NCBI RefSeq assembly: GCF_038432375.1
Contig: NZ_JBCAUS010000002.1
Location: 620,001-684,000, forward strand
DNA: 64,000 nt
DNA from: Methanococcoides sp. LMO-2
Lineage (GTDB): Archaea > Halobacteriota > Methanosarcinia > Methanosarcinales > Methanosarcinaceae
Reading direction: 5' to 3'
Shown here: one piece after another, positions 26,781 through 34,307 of the stretch
Position numbering within the stretch: the stretch's first letter is position 1
Layout of the letters: each line of letters opens with the position of its first letter
Position numbers and translations under genes: made by a program
The notes under the pieces: generated by a model
The model's input: the letters and a program-made list of their open reading frames with translations, nothing else
Told to the model about the DNA's origin: nothing
The model's database searches: none

Positions 26781-27386
26781 TCAGGCCATTGATTCAGCCA
26801 TATTCACAAGCTCATCTTTATCGATCTTCCCCGTTATGCTCAGTTCCAGATCATTTGTTGTCCATCGTAGAATATTGGTTTTAGGATGAGATAAAAATTG
26901 TCCATCAGAACCATTAATGCTAACTGTTTCTACATCACCCTCCGGAAGCATTTCTGAAAATTCAGTTCCAGAAAATACTTGTGATATATGAAGCCATTCG
27001 GCACCATTTTTGTAGACTAAAGTAACAGTTTCATAAATGTTGTCTTCAGACGTAGCACCATTACTATAAACCAGTGCATGATCGAACTCATGTCCTTCCG
27101 GAATGTATGAAGGCAAAAGTATTTCAAAACCGACAATATCTTTTGCTTCATCTAATGTTAGCTCTTCCGGCTCTTCCGGAATTGGAATGTCATCATCTTG
27201 ATCAGTGACTTGTATCAACCAATCCGAACTTTCAAATTCATCATTCTTCTGCTTCTCGAAATCATCAAGTTTCTGTTGCACTTGCTCTTCAATCTCTTCT
27301 TCCGGGAACTGCTCATCAACACATCCCATTGAGAAAAATGCAGAACACAGCAAGAGCAACACAAGTATATTTTTAATCCTTGTCAA
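26781..27386 (-). CDS. Short lipoprotein with a DUF4367-like domain
   Basis: A 201-residue paralogue of the lipoprotein at 30039-31133. The signal peptide ends in a lipobox (FFSMGC, Cys22), so it is probably lipid-anchored outside the membrane. The C-terminal 125 residues (LTLDEAKDIVGFEILLPSYIPEGHEFDHA onward) match the DUF4367-like domain of the long form, but the LolA-like domain between lipobox and this domain is missing and replaced by an acidic linker of about 30 residues. The start is TTG at 27386 behind GGAGGAT, the same arrangement as the long copy. It has a duplicated leader upstream and a hairpin downstream. Confidence 0.8.
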   Translation of the reverse strand: MTRIKNILVLLLLCSAFFSMGCVDEQFPEEEIEEQVQQKLDDFEKQKNDEFESSDWLIQVTDQDDDIPIPEEPEELTLDEAKDIVGFEILLPSYIPEGHEFDHALVYSNGATSEDNIYETVTLVYKNGAEWLHISQVFSGTEFSEMLPEGDVETVSINGSDGQFLSHPKTNILRWTTNDLELSITGKIDKDELVNMAESMA

Positions 27387-27436
27387 TTATTTCATCCTCC
27401 AATTTATTGATATAATCAAGCCTATGGAATTTCTAC

Positions 27437-27632
27437 ACCGAACCCCCGGAAAATTGCCAGGAAGAACAAGTAAGATCATTTTTCCAATGACTTGTGATTT
27501 TGACCAATTTTATGCCATCCTTGACATTTATGATCAAAACACAATAAGCTGAAACGGTATTTTGAATTCGCCTGAAACATGTTGCAGCAATGCGAAATTT
27601 GATTGTTGGAGAGCGATACAGTATATAAAGAA
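27437..27632 (-). repeat. Duplicated leader, copy 2 (upstream of the short lipoprotein)
   Basis: The second copy of the leader described at 25624-25817. On the minus strand it begins with CTTTATATACTGTATCG, a better TATA box than copy 1, and runs to AACCCCCGG, about 50 bases before the TTG start. A transcript starting near 27597 would have an untranslated leader of about 210 nt. Confidence 0.8.
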
Positions 27633-28170
27633 AGATTTTTTTACCAAAAACATCATCGAAGACAGCAGAATAATCCGACAATTTATTCACTGTTTCAAAC
27701 AACATTACATTTTGATGGATCTCAAGAAGCGGATCTAATATTCAGATACTAAAAACAGAAGCTAACAAGTGTGTAAAATATCTTTATTTTTGTACGAAAT
27801 AAGTCATAGATAAGTATTAGAAAAGAACAAAAATGCAAGAACCAGATCTTTCGAGTTAACTTAGCAGGGCAACTAACAAGACAAAGTGACCGAATTAAAA
27901 AACAAAACGCTCCAGCATATTAAAGGCAAAAGTTTCACAATAATGAAACGTGTTTCAGCAATCAATAAGCCCCGAAAAAGATCATTATACATCAAATATA
28001 GAGATTTTGAAGAAACAGTATCAAATGACTCTCAAATTATTATAGTCCACAAATCGCCGTATTAAGAGGAATAAAAGGTATTCAATCTATTTGCTCAAGC
28101 ATCTCAATGATTACAGGAAAACTTCGTGTAACTTCAGAAACAATAAAGGAATAGCAAATTTATCCATATT
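27633..28170. other. AT-rich intergenic region with a diverged repeat
   Basis: No supported gene in about 540 bases. The part at 27894-27980 aligns weakly with 26068-26150 and carries GTTTCA-N6-TGAAAC (27932-27949). A plus-strand frame through both repeats gives similar short peptides (SFTIMK and GFTILK), so an old coding remnant is possible, but stops lie close by. The remainder is AT-rich spacer next to the lipoprotein gene ending at 28171. Confidence 0.5.
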
Positions 28171-29082
28171 TCATACAACATCCATCCCGAATTCAAGTTT
28201 ATCCACAAGCCCTGCATCATGTCCAATGTTTTCGAACATGACTTTAAGAACAACTCTCCCATCTTCAAGTGAGAAGCTATCGTGCCCGGGGTTAATTTCC
28301 ACATTCAATCTGCCCATGTCATCGATCATGATCACATATTCAGTATTTCCCGCATTGTGAGTTATTTTTGCGTACCCTGTATGAACATAGAGACTTCCGG
28401 CTGACCTGGATCCATAAGGTAGAGATGAATTGTAAAAATCGACTACATAATAGCCGCTTCCAAGAGGATTGGAATTTAGATCCCCTCTTTCGTTCAGGTG
28501 ACCAACGATCGCCCCAATATCAGGTTGATGTGGGATGAACATTGGTTCATATGCTATTATGTCATCCTCCAAACCGGCATTTCTCTTGTTGGTATCCATG
28601 ATATTTTCACCGAACTTTTCGGCATATTTACCAGCCTCCTCATCCGATATATTGAACGACAGTTTTATCGTATCAGCAACATAGTCCTGCGGATAAGTAC
28701 TGTTACTTCGGGGAAGCGAATACCAGCCCATGTTAGTAAATTCCTGCTCAGCAAAGAGTACAAAAAACTCAGGATTGTCATCATCGGTCATTTTTTTATC
28801 AGCCGGGACCAGTACTTTCATGCTGTTAATAACATATTCCGTGTTGAACTGCGAGTTCAACAACTCAACATTTGTAGAAGTTACACCACCTCCCGGAAAA
28901 ACCTCTTCAACAGAATAGTGTTGTGAAGCCTGTGTTTTCACATCCGCAATGGTCAGGTTATTTGCTTCGAATTTGACATCAATAACTGATGAATCATAAT
29001 TCACTACTCCCGTATCAAAGCATCCGGCAGTAAGTATGGTGCAAAGTATAATAGCTCCAGTAACAAGATTCAGACGATTCAT
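28171..29082 (-). CDS. Lipoprotein of unknown function
   Basis: A 303-residue protein with a signal peptide and lipobox (ILTAGC, Cys21), predicted to sit on the outside of the cell membrane. The mature part is hydrophilic and mostly beta-like, with GYYVVDFYNSSLPYGSRSAGS and HTGYAKITHNAGNTEYVIMI in the second half; I recognise no domain. AAGGGAC lies before the ATG. It is in the same direction as the lipoprotein genes on both sides but is not related to them by sequence that I can see. Confidence 0.6.
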   Translation of the reverse strand: MNRLNLVTGAIILCTILTAGCFDTGVVNYDSSVIDVKFEANNLTIADVKTQASQHYSVEEVFPGGGVTSTNVELLNSQFNTEYVINSMKVLVPADKKMTDDDNPEFFVLFAEQEFTNMGWYSLPRSNSTYPQDYVADTIKLSFNISDEEAGKYAEKFGENIMDTNKRNAGLEDDIIAYEPMFIPHQPDIGAIVGHLNERGDLNSNPLGSGYYVVDFYNSSLPYGSRSAGSLYVHTGYAKITHNAGNTEYVIMIDDMGRLNVEINPGHDSFSLEDGRVVLKVMFENIGHDAGLVDKLEFGMDVV

Positions 29083-29172
29083 AATAGTTGTCCCTTAGAG
29101 TTCATCATATCATGTTACCTAACATTTTATCTAAAGTTTATTGTTTCATTATGTTAAACTAATTTGCTGTAC

Positions 29173-29682
29173 TCACGCAGTCGCAAAGCTGATCCTATAA
29201 TATTCATTCCCCACCTTAATTTCATAGGATCCCTTTTCTTCAAGGAACTCAATCGTTTGCCTCCATTCACCGGGACTTGCTTTCACATATCTCTGGGTTT
29301 CGATGGTTTCCTTCAGGGCAGGGTAGTCGTTCAGCTCCTCTTCCGTTATAGTGACAAAATCCTCAGGAGTATAGTCTAACAGGTCAGCACTTATCGATTT
29401 AGAATTCATATGCCCATATGCACTCCATGCAAAAAAACCTGCAGAGATCAGAAGTAAAGCCACAAAAGATATTACGAATGCATTTACGACAAAAACACTG
29501 GATCTTTCCTTGCTGAACAGTATCCCGATACCGAATAGTATCCCGTAGATAAGAAGCATCAAATAGATGTTCTGAGGTGGATGGAAACCTCTGAGAACAT
29601 AACCACTGAGATAGAACGTGAAAATTCCAATGAAGAAGAAAAATATGTATTTCTTTTGTATATCAGTTAAATTGTCCATCAT
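29173..29682 (-). CDS. Membrane protein of unknown function (intact copy)
   Basis: A 169-residue protein with four helices in the first 100 residues and a C-terminal soluble part (about 105-169) containing TPEDFVTITEEELNDYPALKE and KASPGEWRQTIEFLEEKGSYEIKVGNEYYRI. No known family is recognised. A TTG five codons earlier is in frame, but GGAG is correctly placed for the ATG at 29682. It starts one base after the stop of the 75-residue membrane protein gene. A decayed copy lies at 26217-26707, showing that the pair lipoprotein plus this gene was once duplicated. Confidence 0.7.
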   Translation of the reverse strand: MMDNLTDIQKKYIFFFFIGIFTFYLSGYVLRGFHPPQNIYLMLLIYGILFGIGILFSKERSSVFVVNAFVISFVALLLISAGFFAWSAYGHMNSKSISADLLDYTPEDFVTITEEELNDYPALKETIETQRYVKASPGEWRQTIEFLEEKGSYEIKVGNEYYRISFATA

Positions 29683-29683
29683 C

Positions 29684-29911
29684 TTACAATTCTCCAAAAG
29701 ATTCCCTTACAAAAAATATTGATGCTACCAGAAGTACAAAGCCGATACCAAAAGCTGTCCAGCTAAGAAGCGGTCCAAAAAGATATTCCTGGTAAAAGAT
29801 GTTTGATGTCAGCATTTGTCCAATGGAAGCCAGAAATAGATTTGCACCAACGACTGCACATACAAATGCATATAGTATGTAATTCAGCTGTATTTTACCA
29901 GGATTATTCAT
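29684..29911 (-). CDS. Small two-helix membrane protein
   Basis: A 75-residue protein with helices at about residues 8-32 and 46-68. No family is recognised. It is coupled to the following 169-residue membrane protein gene (stop and start one base apart, with the ribosome site inside its last codons), which argues that it is translated. It is absent from the decayed copy of this locus at 26.2-26.8 kb. Confidence 0.55.
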   Translation of the reverse strand: MNNPGKIQLNYILYAFVCAVVGANLFLASIGQMLTSNIFYQEYLFGPLLSWTAFGIGFVLLVASIFFVRESFGEL

Positions 29912-29961
29912 AAGGTCATCATTCTACTTTTTTTAATAATTATAACGATAAATTTGGTATT

Positions 29962-30020
29962 AATTGTTTATGTCCATTTCATCGAACTGAAAGGTAACAA
30001 AGTCCGATGAAATAGACATA
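29962..30020. repeat. Hairpin element downstream of the long lipoprotein gene
   Basis: TATGTCCATTTCATCGAA (29969-29986) pairs with TCCGATGAAATAGACATA (30003-30020) at 16 of 18 positions, with a 16-base loop. Bases 29962-29992 are identical over 31 bases to 31211-31241, on the other side of the lipoprotein gene, so the gene is bracketed by direct repeats. The element starts 19 bases past the stop codon. Confidence 0.88.
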
Positions 30021-30038
30021 AAAAACAACTTAATCAGA

Positions 30039-31133
30039 TCAGACCATGGATTCCGCCACTTTCACGATCTCATCTTTATCCTCCATCCCAAGTATGCTCA
30101 GTTCAATATCCCCTGTTGTCCATCTTAAGAGATTGGTTTGAACAAAAGCCACAAATTCCCCCTCGGAACCATTGATATCAACTGTTTCCGCATCATCTAA
30201 GTCAGATATATCCGAAGAACCGGTTTCATAGACCACTTCTGATATACGGATACAGTCATCTCCCTTATTGTATACCAATGTGACCTTTTCAAAAATATCT
30301 TCTTCAAAGGTAGCACTATTGTTAAAGATCAGTGCTCTATCAAACTCATAGCCTTCCGGAATATATGAAGGTAAAAGTAAGTCAAAACCTGCAGTATCCT
30401 TAGCTTCCTCCAATGTTACCTCTTCCGGAGCTGCAATTTCATTTATATCAATAGGATCAATGACCTCCACCTCTGCACCTTCTGGTATTTTAAACTCGAA
30501 TTCATCATCTGAAATGCCGGTGTTCACCTTCAGGTTCCGAATCTCATATGAGAGCATCGGATTTTCATCCTCATCGTACCTTTCATATTTTAGCGGCACC
30601 CAGGTTTCTTTATCAATCCAGGCTTTTCCGTTACTTCCAAAGAGAGGGGTTTCATCCTCTTCTTTTGGAATCAGACCGATCACATAAACATCCCTGTTAT
30701 CAAACTCTTCAAAACCCAAAAATGAAACATCATTCTCATTCAGGACATCTCCGATCATTCCGACATAATCCATATGACCAAACTCCGAAATATCAGGCAT
30801 TCCCTTTTGCACGACCTTGTTCTCATGTGAAAGATACATCCAGAGGGTCTCTCCGTCTGAAACTACAAGACTTCCTGCCTTCTCGGCAGGTTGTATTACA
30901 ACTGACCTCATCTTACGTGGCTTTTTAAAGAGCATTTCATATACCACCACAGTATCCTCTTCGCCTAACGAAGATGTGATGTACATAGTACACGAGTAGT
31001 CCTCAATGCTATCTTCTTTCTGTTGCATTTGCTCTGCTATCTCTTCTGCCGTGACCTGCTCATCCACACAGCCCACTGAGAAAAATGCAGAACACATCAA
31101 GAGCAATAAAAGTAAAATCTTAGTCCTTTTCAA
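30039..31133 (-). CDS. Lipoprotein with LolA-like and DUF4367-like domains
   Basis: A 364-residue lipid-anchored protein (lipobox FFSVGC, Cys22). Residues 40-220 resemble the LolA/MucB/RseB-type fold found in many archaeal outer-leaflet lipoproteins (DYSCTMYITS, VVSDGETLWMYLSHENKVVQK, KAWIDKETWVPLKYE), and residues 240-364 a DUF4367-like domain (LLLPSYIPEGYEFDRA). Its biochemical role is unknown; LolA-fold domains bind lipids or monitor envelope components. The start is TTG at 31133 behind GGAGGAT. It is upstream of two small membrane protein genes on the same strand and diverges from a membrane HTH regulator at 31331. Confidence 0.8.
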   Translation of the reverse strand: MKRTKILLLLLLMCSAFFSVGCVDEQVTAEEIAEQMQQKEDSIEDYSCTMYITSSLGEEDTVVVYEMLFKKPRKMRSVVIQPAEKAGSLVVSDGETLWMYLSHENKVVQKGMPDISEFGHMDYVGMIGDVLNENDVSFLGFEEFDNRDVYVIGLIPKEEDETPLFGSNGKAWIDKETWVPLKYERYDEDENPMLSYEIRNLKVNTGISDDEFEFKIPEGAEVEVIDPIDINEIAAPEEVTLEEAKDTAGFDLLLPSYIPEGYEFDRALIFNNSATFEEDIFEKVTLVYNKGDDCIRISEVVYETGSSDISDLDDAETVDINGSEGEFVAFVQTNLLRWTTGDIELSILGMEDKDEIVKVAESMV

Positions 31134-31210
31134 ATACCTTATCCTCCAATTATCAACATGTGATGACCTACTAAATTTTTATAATGTAACCGATGTAACA
31201 TTCTTTTATA

Positions 31211-31241
31211 AATTGTTTATGTCCATTTCATCGAACTGAAA
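31211..31241 (+). repeat. Third copy (left half) of the hairpin element
   Basis: Thirty-one bases identical to 29962-29992, but without the right arm, so no hairpin forms. It lies 78 bases upstream of the long lipoprotein gene, giving direct repeats around that gene about 1.25 kb apart. Confidence 0.85.
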
Positions 31242-31330
31242 AATATACACAAAAATCAGAGAGATTCTTTTTTGGCAATTATTTTAAATTTAAGAAATGT
31301 TTATACATTATAAAATCTTATTTGCACTAA

Positions 31331-32080
31331 ATGAATAAATGGATACTAGCAATCCTGATCTTATTTTTAGTACCACTTCTGGCATGCGGGATCGTATATG
31401 TGGAATCCGAATACAATACAGACACAGGTGAATACATCGTAGTGCCAGCCAGCGAGGAGATGTATGAACCAGGTTACAATTATGAAGGAGCAGACGGAAC
31501 CTTAACTTTCTGGGAACTTCCTTTAAAATTACAGATGATACATATCTTTACCGTATTCCTGGCAGTGGTAGGCCTTGCCAAACTATCCCCCCTTATACTG
31601 GCACAGTTCAATCTGATATTTGCAAATAAGAACAGGAACGATGTTTTTGATCATATCGTAAGTAATCCAGGATGCAGTGTAGCTGATATATCACATGGTC
31701 TTGAGCTAAACCGAGGTACTGTGAAGTACCATCTGAAAAAGCTGCACAACGAACACAAGATCATAGTATCAGATCATGGAAGCTCTCCAAGGTTCTTTCA
31801 GAACAATTCGAACTACAGCGATCAAGCCCGGATCATAGCTCCCTTTTTGCAGGATGAGAATCAGAAACGTATCCTCCTGATGATCAGAGATAAGCCGGGC
31901 ATGACAAACAACGAGATATCACAGGCCCTGAGCATCACCAACAGCACCGTCTCATACCACCTGAAAAAGATGACCACAAACGAACTGTTGCTGGCAGAAA
32001 AGGACGGAAGATACAGAAGATATTCTCTGGACCCACGGATGGAATCAGAACTTGACACGGTGATTCATGCTGAAATATGA
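31331..32080 (+). CDS. Membrane-anchored regulator with two winged-HTH domains
   Basis: A 249-residue protein. A helix at residues 4-23 and another at about 68-92 bracket an external loop; two ArsR-like winged helices follow (about 105-160 and 180-245). Recognition segments are DISHGLELNRGTVKYHLKKL and EISQALSITNSTVSYHLKKM. The duplicated HTH with a membrane domain suggests control of envelope genes. It diverges from the long lipoprotein gene and precedes a surface propeller gene, so these are likely targets. The ATG at 31331 lies close behind TTTATACATTATAAAA with no ribosome site, so the transcript may be nearly leaderless. Confidence 0.85.
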   Translation: MNKWILAILILFLVPLLACGIVYVESEYNTDTGEYIVVPASEEMYEPGYNYEGADGTLTFWELPLKLQMIHIFTVFLAVVGLAKLSPLILAQFNLIFANKNRNDVFDHIVSNPGCSVADISHGLELNRGTVKYHLKKLHNEHKIIVSDHGSSPRFFQNNSNYSDQARIIAPFLQDENQKRILLMIRDKPGMTNNEISQALSITNSTVSYHLKKMTTNELLLAEKDGRYRRYSLDPRMESELDTVIHAEI

Positions 32081-32134
32081 GAAGATCGACTGAATTAATC
32101 GGAATGCTATCATAAAATATAGGAACGAAAATAC

Positions 32135-33196
32135 ATGAAACTAAAAGTATGCTTTGCTATTAGTATTCTGGTTCTGGCAATGATTGCAGGAATAGCCGCA
32201 GCCGATGTTCCTCCACTAAAGTATAAAGATCCTGATTATCAGGGGCAGCCAGCCATCTATGAGAACAGGGTTGTATGGCACGATTACCGCAATGGGAGTA
32301 TGGACATATACATGTATGATCTTGCCACAGGTATAGAGAAGCCCATATGTACAGCTGCTGGTTATCAGGGGAATCCCGAAATCGATACGAACTACATCGT
32401 TTGGGAAGATCATCGCACTGGAAATTATGACATCTACATGTATGACATTTCTACACAATCAGAGACTCCAATATGTACTGATCCCGGTGATCAGGAAAAC
32501 CCTGCAATCCATGGAAACCATATTGTCTGGCAGGATAGCCGAAATGGACAATGGGACATTTACATGTTTGACCTTGATACTGGAACAGAAACACAAATTT
32601 GCATTGCTGCCGGTGATCAGGAAGAAACCGCAATAAGTGGTAATTATATTGTATGGACAGATCGTCGCAATAGAAGCCATTCTGACATATATATGTACGA
32701 TATTTCTACAGGAACGGAGAAGCAACTAACGGATATGACCTCTAGCAGACACCCTGCAATTCATGGTAACTATGTTGTATGGCAGTCCTGGGGACACGAA
32801 GATGAAGACTACTGGAATGTTTGCATATATGATATTTCCGCAGGGAAAGTAGAAGAGATCACCTTAACTGGATCTCAAAATGATCCTGCAATCTATGGCA
32901 ACTATGTCGTGTGGCATGATCAAACAAACAGAAACAATGCTATCTTCATGTATAACATATCTACCGAGGTAACAAAATCGATCGATGATTCCGGTTACCA
33001 CAGACATCCAGTGATATATGGTAACAACATCGTATGGAAGAACGAGCACAATGATGTTTACATGTATGATATTTCCACGGATACAAAAACCACGGTCTCA
33101 AAGGAAACCCGGATAAGCTCTTTCTTTATGACCAGTGTCTTCGTTATTTTCTGTATAGCAGCAATTTTGTATCTCAGGAAAAGGGGTCAGGAATAA
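32135..33196 (+). CDS. Exported TolB-like seven-bladed beta-propeller protein
   Basis: A 353-residue protein with a signal peptide (about 1-24), seven repeats of about 43 residues, and a C-terminal helix plus basic end (about 330-353). Each repeat contains VVWxDxRNGxxDIYMYDISTGTE; the YMYD-type core occurs seven times, enough for one propeller. Similar repeats are frequent in surface proteins of Methanosarcinales; they bind partners rather than catalyse. The gene follows the membrane HTH regulator by 54 bases on the same strand and ends one base before the convergent membrane protein gene. Confidence 0.8.
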   Translation: MKLKVCFAISILVLAMIAGIAAADVPPLKYKDPDYQGQPAIYENRVVWHDYRNGSMDIYMYDLATGIEKPICTAAGYQGNPEIDTNYIVWEDHRTGNYDIYMYDISTQSETPICTDPGDQENPAIHGNHIVWQDSRNGQWDIYMFDLDTGTETQICIAAGDQEETAISGNYIVWTDRRNRSHSDIYMYDISTGTEKQLTDMTSSRHPAIHGNYVVWQSWGHEDEDYWNVCIYDISAGKVEEITLTGSQNDPAIYGNYVVWHDQTNRNNAIFMYNISTEVTKSIDDSGYHRHPVIYGNNIVWKNEHNDVYMYDISTDTKTTVSKETRISSFFMTSVFVIFCIAAILYLRKRGQE

Positions 33197-33197
33197 C

Positions 33198-33560
33198 TCA
33201 AAAAAGAGAGAATAGATAAATTCCTGCCAAAAAGGAAGCAATATTACAGATGAAGGAGAAGAAAAGTGCTTTGTCCATTCTGACCTTCAACACAAAATAA
33301 TAGATCACAGCTTCCACAAGGACCACTGAAACCTCTCCAATCGCAACCAGATGAGAATATGTTCTGATGAACATTGGCAGTACGAACCAGAGGTACGGAA
33401 GTGTTGAAAATGAACAAAATGTTCCTGTAAATAACAACAATGAATCAGGGATCAGGTTTCGGTTTATTTTGAAGAGATAACGTACAGTGGCAAAGAGTAT
33501 CGTTAACTCCATCATCACCGTAACAAGCAATGCAATTAGAAAGTGGTACTCATAGATCAT
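33198..33560 (-). CDS. Four-helix membrane protein, unknown function
   Basis: A 120-residue integral membrane protein with helices at about 6-28, 40-58, 66-88 and 96-118. I recognise no family. It begins 5 bases after the stop of the exported protein gene at 33566-34258, with GGTAAGTGA upstream, so the two are coupled. The topology alone suggests a small channel-like or chaperone-like protein, but nothing in the sequence proves it. Confidence 0.6.
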   Translation of the reverse strand: MIYEYHFLIALLVTVMMELTILFATVRYLFKINRNLIPDSLLLFTGTFCSFSTLPYLWFVLPMFIRTYSHLVAIGEVSVVLVEAVIYYFVLKVRMDKALFFSFICNIASFLAGIYLFSLF

Positions 33561-33565
33561 TCATG

Positions 33566-34258
33566 TCACTTACCATTAAACAGACCTTTAAGAAAACAAA
33601 TTATGGAATCCAGAATACCCTCATCTTTTACTTTATCCCCATCCTGAACCGACCCTTCATCTGTAGGCAGATCATCATCTATAGAAGGTATATTGTCTTC
33701 ATCAGAAGAGGTATTTTCTTTTATCGACAGCCTGATACCCGGAATATCAGGTTCTTCAAATATTTCAACCCGATCCGGAGTGCCATCATTATATTTTGAA
33801 ACTTTTCTTGAAATATAGATGATTAGCTTGTCCTCTGAAAACCCGGCAATCGAATATTCGATGTCTTCCCTGATAAGCGGATCTTCCTCATTCACAACAT
33901 CCCATTCAGGATTTATTTCAACTTCATAGGAGTACAGGTTCGGATCTGTTTCAAGATCGATATTCTCAAGCCCTTTGGCCTCCAGATAATCTTTGTCTAT
34001 CGCATAGATCGTCAGGTCATTGGCCTTATAAAATTTAGTCAGGCACTCATCAGAACTGATTATGTAAGGATTCTCACACTGTATGACCGGACCAGTGATG
34101 TGTCCTACAAGGACAATTTCCGGGAATTCATCAAGATTCACTATTTTAACGCATCTTTCCATCCCTCGTGTACCGGGAAATAATACATCTGCACAGGCAT
34201 TTGCTGTAAGTGCGGATAGAATTAGAAGACAGATTATAATTTTAACATTTACTTTCAT
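33566..34258 (-). CDS. Exported protein of unknown function
   Basis: A 230-residue protein with a signal peptide (about 1-23, ending near ANACADV). The ectodomain has MERCVKIVNLDEFPEIVLVGHI and a Cys pair region (QCENPYIISSDECLTKFY), followed by an acidic Asp-rich linker (about 190-215) and a hydrophobic C-terminus (SIICFLKGLFNGK). No family is recognised. AGGAGTT precedes the ATG. It is the first gene of a pair with the four-helix membrane protein. Confidence 0.6.
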   Translation of the reverse strand: MKVNVKIIICLLILSALTANACADVLFPGTRGMERCVKIVNLDEFPEIVLVGHITGPVIQCENPYIISSDECLTKFYKANDLTIYAIDKDYLEAKGLENIDLETDPNLYSYEVEINPEWDVVNEEDPLIREDIEYSIAGFSEDKLIIYISRKVSKYNDGTPDRVEIFEEPDIPGIRLSIKENTSSDEDNIPSIDDDLPTDEGSVQDGDKVKDEGILDSIICFLKGLFNGK

Positions 34259-34307
34259 GAGATCAACTCCTGTTTACACATTACATCAAATTCTCCAATA
34301 GATAGCA

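Noticed and set aside
25624-27632. A conserved RNA structure (riboswitch) in the duplicated leaders
   Set aside because: I compared a candidate stem (around ACAAGT/ACTTGT in copy 2) with copy 1: the differences break pairs rather than compensate, so a shared structure is not supported by these two copies.
27433-27705. 90-codon minus-strand frame through leader copy 2
   Set aside because: It crosses the duplicated leader and promoter, and its peptide differs strongly from the same frame in leader copy 1 despite high base identity, so it is not under protein-level selection.
26068-27980. A mobile element spanning the diverged upstream repeats
   Set aside because: I found no transposase, terminal inverted repeats or target-site duplication at the borders; a simple segmental duplication explains the similarity.
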